Positions 8,054 to 16,177 of a stretch of 64,000 nucleotides of DNA are shown piece after piece. The notes under the pieces were generated by a model. That model was not told the origin of the DNA. It did not search any database and saw only the letters and a program-made list of their open reading frames with translations. A program made the position numbers and the translations under genes. Numbering within the stretch: position 1 is the stretch's first letter; each line of letters starts with the position of its first letter. Source of the DNA: CBDBZL01 sp965213545 (lineage in GTDB: Bacteria; Pseudomonadota; Alphaproteobacteria; Sphingomonadales; Sphingomonadaceae); the NCBI GenBank assembly GCA_965213545.1, contig CBDBZL010000002.1:1488001-1552000 (forward strand), written 5' to 3'.

Positions 8054-8779
8054 TCATTCGCCGATCCCCCAGCCGATCCCCCGCCGCAGCAGCTCGGTGA
8101 ACACCGGATAATTCCATGCCCCCCGCTCGGGATGGGGATAGTAGTCGGCGAGCGGCTGGAGGTCGTAATGGCCGCGGCAATGGCCCAGCGTCAGATAGAG
8201 CACCGCGCCTTGCCCCACCGTGCGCTCGTACAGCACCGGAACTTCGCGCTCGTCCCATTCGTGTTCGCCGAAGTCGGGGCACGCGCCCTTGAAGGAGGTG
8301 TGCAGCAGGGTCTGGGAGGGGGCGGTCTGGCGGGTGAGATAAAGCTCGTCGATCACCGGGAAGTCGCGCAGGCCCCGCGTCATCTGGTGGTCGGGCTGGG
8401 TTACATGCACCTTGTATGGGCCGATCGGCGGATGGCCTGCGAATTGCGAGCCCAATAGCTGCATGAACGCGGGCGCCTCGTCCGGGGTCTCGATGGTGCC
8501 GCCCGGGGTCAGCTTGAGGATCGAGTTGGTGCCATGCAGCGCCAGCCATCTGCCGCCACCGCGCAGCCATCGCCCCAGCACCGCCACCTCGTCGGGCGAG
8601 GGTACCAGGTCGCAGGTATAGGTGATGAGCAGCCGCGCCTGGCTGATAAGCTCGCCATCGGCATAGCTCGCCGCCACGCTGGTGCGCAGCTGCGGACGCT
8701 CGGCCAGCAGCTTGAGCAGCTCCAGGCGGGCAAAGTCGATATCGTGGTATTTCCCCGCCGCGATCAGATGCACCTTCAT
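8054..8779 (-). CDS. ThuA-like domain protein (class I glutamine-amidotransferase fold)
   Basis: The 241-residue protein begins MKVHLIAAGKYHDIDFARLE and matches the ThuA/trehalose-utilisation-like family. It carries the strand-rich LITYTCDLVP and WLALHGTNS segments where the glutamine-amidotransferase fold has its elbow, but the nucleophilic cysteine is replaced by histidine (LHG). ThuA proteins act on sugars or glycosides in some bacteria; here the neighbours are CoA and oxidoreductase genes, so the role is unclear. It ends 10 bases from the TetR stop (convergent) and is divergent from the CoA-transferase at 8879. Confidence 0.75.
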   Translation of the reverse strand: MKVHLIAAGKYHDIDFARLELLKLLAERPQLRTSVAASYADGELISQARLLITYTCDLVPSPDEVAVLGRWLRGGGRWLALHGTNSILKLTPGGTIETPDEAPAFMQLLGSQFAGHPPIGPYKVHVTQPDHQMTRGLRDFPVIDELYLTRQTAPSQTLLHTSFKGACPDFGEHEWDEREVPVLYERTVGQGAVLYLTLGHCRGHYDLQPLADYYPHPERGAWNYPVFTELLRRGIGWGIGE

Positions 8780-8842
8780 GGCTTTCGCGCGCACGCCTCC
8801 CCGCCGCCGGACTAGCGCTTGCGCTTGCGTCCATCCCCGGCC

Positions 8843-8864
8843 AAAAACAAGCATGATTGTTTTT
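8843..8864. promoter_or_regulatory. palindromic operator-like element, copy 2
   Basis: This 22-base inverted repeat has arms AAAAACAA and TTGTTTTT around the centre GCATGA, with 10 of 11 base pairs matching. It lies 15 bases before the CoA-transferase start and 64 bases before the divergent ThuA-like start. GCATGATTGTTTTT is identical to copy 1 at 6511-6524. The position next to a divergent promoter fits a repressor operator. Confidence 0.65.
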
Positions 8865-8878
8865 TCGGAACCCCGCTG

Positions 8879-10105
8879 ATGCCCGAAGAACAGGCTGCCG
8901 CGCAGGCCAACACGGGGCCGCTGCGCGGTGTCCGCGTGATCGATCTCACCAGCGTTCTGATGGGCCCCTACACCACCCAGATCCTGGCCGACATGGGGGC
9001 CGACGTCATCAAGGTGGAGGCGCCTTCGGGCGATACCACGCGCGCGCTTCCGCCCGGCCCGGCGGAAGATCGCGGGGCCATGTTCATGAATGTCAACCGC
9101 GGCAAGCGCAGCCTGGTGCTTGACCTGAAGCGCGAGGAGGCGCGCGCCGCGCTCCTCAGGCTGATCGGCGATGCCGACGTGTTCATCCATTCGATGCGCG
9201 GCAAGGCCATCGCGCGGCTGGGGCTGGCCTATGACGACGTGCGGCGGGTGAACCCGGGCATCGTCTACGCCAATCTCTACGGTTTCGGGCGCGGCGGGCG
9301 CTATGCTGATTATCCCGCCTATGATGATATCGTCCAGGCGGCATCGGGCATGGTGGCATTGCAGGGCCATCTTTCGGGCGGCACTCCCACCTATCTGGCC
9401 ACGGTGGTGGCGGACAAGGTGGCGGGGCTGACCGCGGCCTATGGCGTGCTGGCGGCGCTGTTCGATCGCGAGCGCAGCGGGCGCGGGCAGGAGATCGAGG
9501 TGCCGATGTTCGAGACGCTCGCCTCCTTCGCCATGGTCGAGCACCTGTGCGGGGCGCTGTTCGACCCGCCGCTCGGCCCCACCGGCTATGTCCGTGCGCT
9601 GTCGCCCGAACGCCGCCCCTATCGCACCAGCGACGGGTATATCGCGGTGATGATCTACACCGATCGTCACTGGCGCAGCTTCTTCTCGGCGATCGGCGAC
9701 CCCGACTGGTCGAAGGATGAAATCTTCGCCTCGTTGCGTTCGCGCACGCAGAACATCGGCGCGGTGCTCGCCCGGCTGGCGGGCGTGCTTCAGGAGCGTT
9801 CGACCGATGACTGGATGCGCCTGTTCGCGCAGGCGCAATGCCCGGCAATGCCCGTGCGGTCGATCGACGACCTGCTCGATGACCCGCATCTGGAGGAGGT
9901 GGGTTTCTGGCAGAGGTTGGAGACGCCCGACGGCCAGGTGCGCATGCCCGCCCCGCCGGTGACCTTCTTCGGAACGCCGAGCAGGGCGGGCGCGCCCGGG
10001 CCGGGTCTGGGCGCGCATAGCGAGGAGGTGCTGGCCGAGGCGGGGTTCAGCAGCGACGAGATCGCGCGGGCCTTGGGCAGCGAGCCTTCGGTTCAGGCAG
10101 GATGA
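8879..10105 (+). CDS. class III CoA-transferase (CaiB/BaiF family)
   Basis: This 408-residue enzyme moves CoA between carboxylic acids. Typical segments are RGVRVIDLTSVLMGPYTTQ, LADMGADVIKVE and YDDIVQAASG, with a likely catalytic aspartate in VVADKVAGL (about residue 170). The ATG at 8879 was chosen because family homology begins a few codons later and a GGAA lies eight bases upstream. It probably activates a substrate or intermediate of the oxidation pathway as a CoA thioester. Its last 13 bases overlap the convergent DUF35 gene. Confidence 0.9.
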   Translation: MPEEQAAAQANTGPLRGVRVIDLTSVLMGPYTTQILADMGADVIKVEAPSGDTTRALPPGPAEDRGAMFMNVNRGKRSLVLDLKREEARAALLRLIGDADVFIHSMRGKAIARLGLAYDDVRRVNPGIVYANLYGFGRGGRYADYPAYDDIVQAASGMVALQGHLSGGTPTYLATVVADKVAGLTAAYGVLAALFDRERSGRGQEIEVPMFETLASFAMVEHLCGALFDPPLGPTGYVRALSPERRPYRTSDGYIAVMIYTDRHWRSFFSAIGDPDWSKDEIFASLRSRTQNIGAVLARLAGVLQERSTDDWMRLFAQAQCPAMPVRSIDDLLDDPHLEEVGFWQRLETPDGQVRMPAPPVTFFGTPSRAGAPGPGLGAHSEEVLAEAGFSSDEIARALGSEPSVQAG

Positions 10106-10500
10106 AACACGATCAGCGGCTCGCCGTCCTCATGACGGATACGGGCGCGCACCGTCATGCCGATGGCCACCGCCTCGGCCGCCACGTTCTCGACCCGGCT
10201 CATCATCCGTGGACCTTCGGACAGATCGACCAGCACCACGTTGTAGAGGGCCGCGGGGGGCTTTGGGTGGACGATGGTGACCGAATGAACCTTGCCCATG
10301 CCCGAGACCTCGAACCATTCGAGCGCCTCGCCCCCCGGTCCGGCCGAACGCGGCGGGAAGAAGGCGGCGCCGCCCCCGGCAATGCGTTGCAGCAGGAATT
10401 GCCCCTCGCCCAGCGCGGCGCGCCAGTGCGCTTCGGGTGGTCCGAACGAGATGTCGGGATCGAGAGGATCGGAGACATCACTGCGAACCCTGCTTCCCAT
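10093..10500 (-). CDS. DUF35 OB-fold acyl-CoA-associated protein lacking its zinc-ribbon cysteines
   Basis: The 135-residue protein has the DUF35 layout: an N-terminal helix (EAHWRAALGEGQFLLQR), a short rubredoxin-like region, then an OB-fold (GKVHSVTIVHP, NVVLVDLSEG, GMTVRARI). DUF35 proteins normally pair with thiolase-like proteins, as they do here with the divergent gene at 10551. The cysteine pairs of the zinc ribbon are absent; the whole protein has no cysteine. It probably supports the thiolase-like partner in handling acyl-CoA. Confidence 0.8.
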   Translation of the reverse strand: MGSRVRSDVSDPLDPDISFGPPEAHWRAALGEGQFLLQRIAGGGAAFFPPRSAGPGGEALEWFEVSGMGKVHSVTIVHPKPPAALYNVVLVDLSEGPRMMSRVENVAAEAVAIGMTVRARIRHEDGEPLIVFHPA

Positions 10501-10550
10501 GGCCTTGCGCTATGCAAGCGCCGGCGCCACGTCAATCGGCACGCATCGGC

Positions 10551-11702
10551 ATGAACGAGCGCTTCCCGCGCGGAGCCGCCGCAATCACCGGGCTGGCGAC
10601 CTTCGGCATCGGCGAGGCACCTGGCTATGCGTCGCTCGAACTCGCCGCCCGCGCGGGCCTTATGGCGACGGACGACGCCGGCCTGACGCCGCAAGGAATC
10701 GATGCGCTGTTCGTCTGCCTGCCCGACGACTTGTTCGCCGGGCTGTCGCTGGCCGAGCATTACGCCATCCATCCGCGCTTTACCGACAACAACCGCACCG
10801 GCGGTTCCTCCTTCGCCAGCCATGTCATCACCGCCTCGCTGATGATCGCGGCGGGCTATATCGACACCGCGCTTATCGCCTATGGCTCCAACCAGCGCAG
10901 CAGCGGCGGCAAGCTGGCGACCCCGGCGCGCAGTTCGCAATGGGAAGCGCCCTATCGCCCGCTGTTCCCGCTCAGCAGCTATGCGCTCGCCGCCGCGCGG
11001 CACATGCACGAGTTCGGCACCACGCGCGCCCAGATGGCGGCGGTGGCGGTGGCGGCGCGGCAATGGGCGATGACCAACCCCGAGGCTTTCGCCCGAGGTC
11101 CGCTGACGATCGAGGACTGTCTTGCCAGCCGAATGATCAGCTCGCCCATCAGCAAGGCCGATTGCTGTCTGGTGACCGATGGCGCGGCGGCCATCGTGCT
11201 GACCGGTGGCGAGCGCGCGCGCGATGGCCCGCGCCCCGGCGTGGCGGTGCTCGGAGCGGCCGCCGCGACCTGGCACAATGCCATCACCCGCATGGCCGAC
11301 CTCACCCGCACGGCGGCGGTGGAATCGGGCGCGCGGGCAATGGCGGCGGCAGGCGTCAGGCCGGACCAGATCGACAATCTCCAGCTCTATGATGCTTTCA
11401 CCATCAACACGATATTGTTCCTCGAGGACCTGGGCTTTTGCGCCAAGGGGGAGGGCGGGCCGTTCGTGGCCGGCGGGGCCATCGCGCCAGGGGGAAGCCT
11501 GCCGGTCAACACCAATGGCGGCGGGCTGAGCTGCTGCCATCCGGGGATGTACGGCCTGTTCGCGCTGGTCGAGGCCGCCCGCCAGATCCGTGGCGAAGCG
11601 GCCAACCAGGTTTCCGGCTCCCGCCTTGCTTTGGCGCATCTGAACGGCGGCACCTTGTCGAGCCAGGCCACCGTAATTCTGGGCTCGATGGATACTATCT
11701 GA
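10551..11702 (+). CDS. thiolase-like lipid-transfer protein (SCP2-thiolase family)
   Basis: This 383-residue protein has a thiolase fold. The usual N-terminal nucleophilic cysteine region reads TGGSSFASHV, so the nucleophile appears to be missing. The C-terminal half keeps LYDAFTINTILFLEDLGFC and NTNGGGLSCCHPGMYG. Such proteins pair with DUF35 partners and can act as aldolases or lyases on CoA thioesters, for example in steroid side-chain breakdown. The ATG at 10551 is followed at once by the conserved AAITGLATFGIG. A DUF35 gene starts 50 bases away on the other strand. The reaction here is unknown. Confidence 0.82.
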   Translation: MNERFPRGAAAITGLATFGIGEAPGYASLELAARAGLMATDDAGLTPQGIDALFVCLPDDLFAGLSLAEHYAIHPRFTDNNRTGGSSFASHVITASLMIAAGYIDTALIAYGSNQRSSGGKLATPARSSQWEAPYRPLFPLSSYALAAARHMHEFGTTRAQMAAVAVAARQWAMTNPEAFARGPLTIEDCLASRMISSPISKADCCLVTDGAAAIVLTGGERARDGPRPGVAVLGAAAATWHNAITRMADLTRTAAVESGARAMAAAGVRPDQIDNLQLYDAFTINTILFLEDLGFCAKGEGGPFVAGGAIAPGGSLPVNTNGGGLSCCHPGMYGLFALVEAARQIRGEAANQVSGSRLALAHLNGGTLSSQATVILGSMDTI

Positions 11703-11735
11703 GCCGGACAAGCGGCTCGCAACAGGAGAAGACCC

Positions 11736-12299
11736 ATGCCCCGTGTCCATGTTCCCGACGCCCATGCGCATGATCCGCTGAGCTATGTTTGGACCCAGTA
11801 CACGCCCGAGATCGGTGCGGCGGCGGCCGACTATTCGCTCAAGGTCTATGAGCGCTCGCGCCTGTCGCTGCGCGAGATGGAGGCTGCGCGGATGCGCACC
11901 GCGCTGATCAACGGCTGCAACCTGTGCCAGGAGCTGCGCGGGGCGCGCGATCTGCCCAGCCATATCGAGCGCAGCGGCGGCGATGCCTCGCTGGCCGCCG
12001 GATCGCGTGACAACACCGCGCCCGACGAGGCGTTCTACGACCAGGTGGCCCGGTGGCGCGAGGCCTCCAATGGTTTCTCGCCGCGCGAGCTGCTGGCGAT
12101 CGAATATGCCGAGCGACTGGGCGAGGCGCCGCAATCCATGGATGAGGACGAGGCGTTCTGGGAGCGGATGCACGCGCATTTCAGCGACCGGGACATCGTC
12201 GATCTCACCTTCGCGATCGGCTCGTGGATGGCACTGGGCCGCTTTGCCCACGTCCTGGCGCTCGACGGGGTGTGCATGCCGGGATCGCGGCCGACCTGA
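11736..12299 (+). CDS. carboxymuconolactone decarboxylase / AhpD-like protein
   Basis: This 187-residue helical protein has the CxxC motif GCNLCQ (cysteines about 63 and 66) after the TALI segment, as in AhpD-like alkylhydroperoxidases and related carboxymuconolactone-decarboxylase proteins. A good ribosome binding site (AGGAGAAG) precedes the ATG. It follows the thiolase-like gene by 33 bases on the same strand, so they are probably co-transcribed. It may serve redox protection in the catabolic pathway or act on a lactone; the sequence does not decide. Confidence 0.8.
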   Translation: MPRVHVPDAHAHDPLSYVWTQYTPEIGAAAADYSLKVYERSRLSLREMEAARMRTALINGCNLCQELRGARDLPSHIERSGGDASLAAGSRDNTAPDEAFYDQVARWREASNGFSPRELLAIEYAERLGEAPQSMDEDEAFWERMHAHFSDRDIVDLTFAIGSWMALGRFAHVLALDGVCMPGSRPT

Positions 12300-12393
12300 G
12301 GCGCTATGCGCTGGTCCCGAAGGCCAGAGCCGACGCTCGGTGGTTCAGCGGTCGCAGTTTCCGGTTGCGCAATCTCTCGCCGACGCGCGATTA

Positions 12394-13185
12394 TTACCCG
12401 GAGAAGACCGGCTTGCGCTTCTCGCGGAAGGCCTGGATCGCCGCGCGGCAGTCTTGCGTGTTGCCCGCGATGCGCTGGACCTCGAGCTCGGCCGCCAGCG
12501 CCTGTTCGTAGGTCTGCGCCTGCGCGCTGCGCACCGCCTTGCGAATCTGCGCATAGGCGGTGGTCGGTCCCGCCGCCAGCCGCGCCGCCAGCGCGCCCGC
12601 CTCTTTGGCGAGTTCATCATCGGGCACCACCCTGGCGATCATGCCCCATTCGAGCGCTTGTCGTGACCCGATGCGTTCGGCCAGCATCAGCGCCTCGATC
12701 GCCCGCGCGGTGCCCACCAGCCGCGGCAGGATCCAGCTCGCCCCTGCATCAAGTGCCAGCCCGACCTGGGGGAAGGCGAAGAAGAAGAACGCGCTGTCAT
12801 CGGCGATGACCAGATCCGCGCTGAGCGCCAGCGACGCGCCCGCACCCGCCGCCGCGCCATGCACCGCGGCGACCACCGGGATATCGAGCGCCGCCAGCCG
12901 GGTGAGCATGGGGTTGACGCTTTGCGTGAGGCCGTCCGCCAGCACCTCGCCGAACCCGGGCTCGCCGGCGCCATCCATCCCCATGTCGCCGCCCGAGCAG
13001 AAGGCCTTGCCCGCGCCGGTTATGAGCAGTGCGCGCGCATCGCCAAGCCGGCCCAGGGCATCGCCGATCGCCTCGGCCATGGCCCAGGACAGGGCATTGC
13101 GGGTGGCGCGATCATCGAGCGTGAGCACCGCCACGTCGCCCTCGCGCTCCAGACGCACCAAGCGGGTCATCGGGCGCGCGTCCAT
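12394..13185 (-). CDS. enoyl-CoA hydratase/isomerase family protein
   Basis: This 263-residue crotonase-fold protein is of the PaaG/EchA type. The oxyanion hole is formed by FCSGGDMG and by VHGAAAGAGASLAL, and FFFFAFPQVGLALDAG follows. The usual catalytic glutamate region is altered (ALDAGASWILPRLVG), so it may be an isomerase or a hydratase with one acidic residue. It is 34 bases downstream of the thiolase at 13220 on the same strand, making a hydratase/thiolase pair for shortening acyl-CoA chains. No strong ribosome binding site is seen before 13185; the ATG at 13170 is an alternative. Confidence 0.88.
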   Translation of the reverse strand: MDARPMTRLVRLEREGDVAVLTLDDRATRNALSWAMAEAIGDALGRLGDARALLITGAGKAFCSGGDMGMDGAGEPGFGEVLADGLTQSVNPMLTRLAALDIPVVAAVHGAAAGAGASLALSADLVIADDSAFFFFAFPQVGLALDAGASWILPRLVGTARAIEALMLAERIGSRQALEWGMIARVVPDDELAKEAGALAARLAAGPTTAYAQIRKAVRSAQAQTYEQALAAELEVQRIAGNTQDCRAAIQAFREKRKPVFSG

Positions 13186-13219
13186 AATAAGGTCGCGCCC
13201 GGCCCGATGCTGCGCGCGC

Positions 13220-14401
13220 TCACCTGGTGTTCTCGATCACCATGGCGATGCCCTGGCCGCCGCCGATACACATGGTGATGAGCCCGTAGCGCCCGCCGAT
13301 GCGCGCCAGTTCGTATAGGCATTTCACCGTCAGGATGGCGCCCGTCGCGCCCACCGGGTGGCCGAGCGAGACGCCCGATCCATTGGGGTTGGTCCGCTCC
13401 GGATCGAAGCCGAGCTGCCGCGCCACCCCGCAGGCCTGCGCGGCAAAGGCCTCGTTGCTCTCGATGACATCGATCCGGTCCAGCTTCAGCCCCGCACGCT
13501 CCAGCGCGACGGGCACCGCTTCCACCGGTCCCAGCCCCATCACGCGGGGTTCCACGCCGGCATGGCCCCATCCCAGCACCCGCGCCATGGGCTTGAGACC
13601 CGCATCCTGGACGGCGGCGGCGCTTGCCAGCACCAGGGCGGCGGCACCGTCATTGAGGCCGCTCGCATTGCCGGCGGTGACCGTGCCGTCCTTCTTGAAC
13701 ACCGGCTTCAGCCCAGCGAGCGATTCGCGCGTGGTCTCGGCGCGGACATGCTCGTCGGTGTCGAACATCGCGCTGCCCTTGCGCGACTTGATCTCCACCG
13801 GGACGATCTGCTCGCGGAAATGGCCGTTCTGGATCGCCGCGGCCGCACGGCGATGGCTTTCGGCGGCCAGCGCGTCCTGGTCCTCGCGGGTGATCGACAG
13901 GCTGTCGGCGACATTCTCGGCGGTGACGCCCATGTGCTCGTTGTCGAACGGATCATGCAGCGCGCCCAGCATGGCGTCCTGCAGCGCGATTTCGCCCATC
14001 TTGGTGCCGAACCGCGCCGCGCTGGTCATGTGGGGCGCGTTCGACATGCTCTCGGTGCCCGCGCCGATGGCGAAGTCGCATTCGCCCAAGCCAATCGCCT
14101 GGCTGACCGAGATGATGGCCTGCAGCCCCGAGCCGCACAGCCGGTTGACATTCATCGCCACGCTGCGCGCCGGCACGCCCGCATTCATCGAGGCGACGCG
14201 GCTGACATAGGCATCGGACGGCTGGGTGGGGATGACCAGTCCCACCGCCACCTGCTGCACCTGGTCGGCCGAGATCCCGGCGCGCGCGATCGCCTCTTTC
14301 ATGACGATCGTCCCCAGCTCCGCTGGACGGAACCTGGCGAGCGACCCGCCGAATGTCCCGATCGCGGTGCGCGCGCCCGAGAGGATGAACACCTGTTCCA
14401 T
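13220..14401 (-). CDS. acetyl-CoA acyltransferase (thiolase)
   Basis: This 393-residue thiolase has all catalytic elements: the nucleophilic cysteine in NRLCGSGLQA (about residue 88), the histidine in GHPVGATGA, and the second cysteine in CIGGGQG. It cleaves 3-ketoacyl-CoA with CoA, or condenses acetyl-CoA units in reverse. The ATG at 14401 is preceded by 188 noncoding bases after the IclR gene, where its own promoter could lie. With the hydratase downstream it would release acetyl-CoA from the region's acyl-CoA intermediates. Confidence 0.92.
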   Translation of the reverse strand: MEQVFILSGARTAIGTFGGSLARFRPAELGTIVMKEAIARAGISADQVQQVAVGLVIPTQPSDAYVSRVASMNAGVPARSVAMNVNRLCGSGLQAIISVSQAIGLGECDFAIGAGTESMSNAPHMTSAARFGTKMGEIALQDAMLGALHDPFDNEHMGVTAENVADSLSITREDQDALAAESHRRAAAAIQNGHFREQIVPVEIKSRKGSAMFDTDEHVRAETTRESLAGLKPVFKKDGTVTAGNASGLNDGAAALVLASAAAVQDAGLKPMARVLGWGHAGVEPRVMGLGPVEAVPVALERAGLKLDRIDVIESNEAFAAQACGVARQLGFDPERTNPNGSGVSLGHPVGATGAILTVKCLYELARIGGRYGLITMCIGGGQGIAMVIENTR

Positions 14402-14589
14402 AATTGAACCGATCCTTCGTTCTCAACGTGGTTCGTTCGTGCCCGACGCGCGGGCCATGTCGCCCGTGCCAGGCCATTCCATGCCCCATCCGCGACCCGG
14501 ACTGGCCTGATGTGCCTAGTCTGTCCGCCTGCCGATCATGAACGACGCAGCGCCCGGCGGCTTACGCGAGCGCTGGCCTTAGCCTTGCC

Positions 14590-15411
14590 CTAGGCGCCGT
14601 TCGCCAACTCCTCGCTTCGCGCTCCACCGCCACCGAGCGCAGGGCTCGCAGCGATCGCGCGCGCGGTGTCCTGCAGCGCGGACAAATAGCGCTCGACCGC
14701 TTCCTCGGGCTTCATCGCGCTGGCGAAATAGACCAGCACCAGCGCGCCGAGCAGCGCGTTATCGCCATCGAGCAACGGCACCGCGATGGACGAGGTCTTG
14801 CCCGGATCGGCGCTATAGGCGTTGCGCACCTGCAGCGCGTATCGATCGGTTCTGATCTTGTTGAGCAGGTAGTCATCGCTCATCAGCAGCAAGCCCATCG
14901 ATGCCGCCTGGTTGTCGGTCGCCTTCCAGCCCTCGATCACCGCCTCGCGCTCGTCCTCGCCGCAGAACGCCAGATAGACCTTGCCCGACGCGCATTCGGC
15001 CAGCGGCAAGGTGTAGCCGGGGTAGTAGTTGGAGAAGGTGAGCGCGGTCATCTTGTGCGTCGAATCGCGCACCATCATCCTTGTGCCCACGCGCGTGGCG
15101 ATGGTGATCGGCCAGCCGACCTCATGACACAGCGCCTCGATCGGACCGCGCGCCGCGCTGACCAGCTCGTCCTCGGCCTGGAAACCGGTCGACAGCGTCT
15201 GCACCAGCGAGGTCACCCGGTAGCGCTTCCTTGCCGGCTCCTTCTCCACCAGCCCCTCATGCAACAGCGTCTGCACGAAGCGACAGGCGGTGGGGTAGGG
15301 GATATCCACCGCCCGGGCGATCTCCATCATGGTGACCGGCCCGTTGCGGTTGATCGTGGAGAGCACCGCGATGCCGCGGCTGATCGCACGGATGGGGACG
15401 CCTCGTTCCAT
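14590..15411 (-). CDS. IclR family transcriptional regulator
   Basis: This 273-residue regulator has an N-terminal winged helix (SRGIAVLSTINRNG, IARAVDIPYPTACRFVQTL) and the IclR effector-binding domain (PIEALCHEVGWPITIATRVG, LPLAECASGKVYLAF). IclR proteins often control aromatic or acyl catabolic genes. It starts 33 bases after the amidohydrolase stop, at the end of the GntR-to-hydrolase run, and precedes the thiolase and hydratase, so it may control the latter pair. The last 15 residues are glycine- and alanine-rich. Confidence 0.88.
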   Translation of the reverse strand: MERGVPIRAISRGIAVLSTINRNGPVTMMEIARAVDIPYPTACRFVQTLLHEGLVEKEPARKRYRVTSLVQTLSTGFQAEDELVSAARGPIEALCHEVGWPITIATRVGTRMMVRDSTHKMTALTFSNYYPGYTLPLAECASGKVYLAFCGEDEREAVIEGWKATDNQAASMGLLLMSDDYLLNKIRTDRYALQVRNAYSADPGKTSSIAVPLLDGDNALLGALVLVYFASAMKPEEAVERYLSALQDTARAIAASPALGGGGARSEELANGA

Positions 15412-15444
15412 TGGCTGCGAGGCTATGATCTATCCGCCTGTCGA

Positions 15445-16161
15445 TCAAGTCGCCAGTGGTTTGCGGGCCGATGGTTTGCGAGCCGATGGTTTGCGAGCCG
15501 ATGGTTTGCGCGGGGCTTCGGACATGGTCTCGCCGCGCAGCACCGCCAGCGCATCGGGGAGCGCGATGACCTCGGCATATTTTGCCTGCATGTCGAACAG
15601 GTTGGCCTCGTGCGGGCCGGGGTGCCGGTCGGCGCAGGCTTGGCGCGCCACCAGCGGGATGAAGCCGTGCTGGATCGCATCGAGCACGCTGGCCCGCACG
15701 CAGCCCGAGGTGGAAAAGCCGCAGATGACCAGCGTGTCGATGCCAGCGCCGTGCAGGCGTTCGGCAAGACCGGTGGCAAAGAAGGCGGACGGATATTGCT
15801 TGGTGATGACCGTCTCGCCCGGGCACGGCTCGAGCGGTGCGGGAAAGGCGCCCAGCGGCGATCCTTCCTCGAACGCCACCAGCGCAGGCACCTTGCGCGC
15901 GAACACGCCGCCATCGGCGCGCCCCTTGCGGTAGGAGATGTTGGTATGGACCACGTCGCGCCTCGCCTCGCGCGCCGCCGCCAGCAGCCGCGCCGCCGCA
16001 TCCACCGCCGCCGCCGCGGTGTCGCAGTACAGGTCGGACGTGGGGCGCAGATAGGCCTCGACCATGTCGACCAGCAGCAGCGCGGGCCGCTCGCCCGGTT
16101 CGAGCCTGCCGGAAAAGGCGGTGGCGTAGTTGGCGTCGAGATCAGGCGGGGGCGCGATCAT
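15445..16161 (-). CDS. isochorismatase-fold amidohydrolase, N-carbamoylsarcosine-amidase-like
   Basis: This 238-residue cysteine hydrolase has the triad aspartate in LLLVDMV, lysine in VITKQYPSAFF and cysteine in STSGCVRAS. The TKQYPSAFF and HEANLFDMQ segments resemble N-carbamoylsarcosine amidases, which hydrolyse N-carbamoylsarcosine to sarcosine, CO2 and ammonia. That activity is inferred from motifs and from the hydantoinase genes upstream. The C-terminus is odd: it ends in repeats of RKPSA encoded by a 15-base tandem repeat, adding a basic tail. It starts 16 bases after the CoA-transferase stop. Confidence 0.85.
   Translation of the reverse strand: MIAPPPDLDANYATAFSGRLEPGERPALLLVDMVEAYLRPTSDLYCDTAAAAVDAAARLLAAAREARRDVVHTNISYRKGRADGGVFARKVPALVAFEEGSPLGAFPAPLEPCPGETVITKQYPSAFFATGLAERLHGAGIDTLVICGFSTSGCVRASVLDAIQHGFIPLVARQACADRHPGPHEANLFDMQAKYAEVIALPDALAVLRGETMSEAPRKPSARKPSARKPSARKPLAT
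15457..15511. repeat. 15-base tandem repeat, about 3.7 copies, inside the amidohydrolase C-terminus
   Basis: The unit TGGTTTGCGAGCCGA repeats at 15457, 15472, 15487 and partly at 15502, the first copy differing by one base. Because the unit is a multiple of three it stays in frame and encodes the RKPSA repeats at the protein end. Copy-number change would lengthen or shorten the tail without a frameshift. Confidence 0.9.
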
Positions 16162-16177
16162 CGGACAGGCCAGACCA

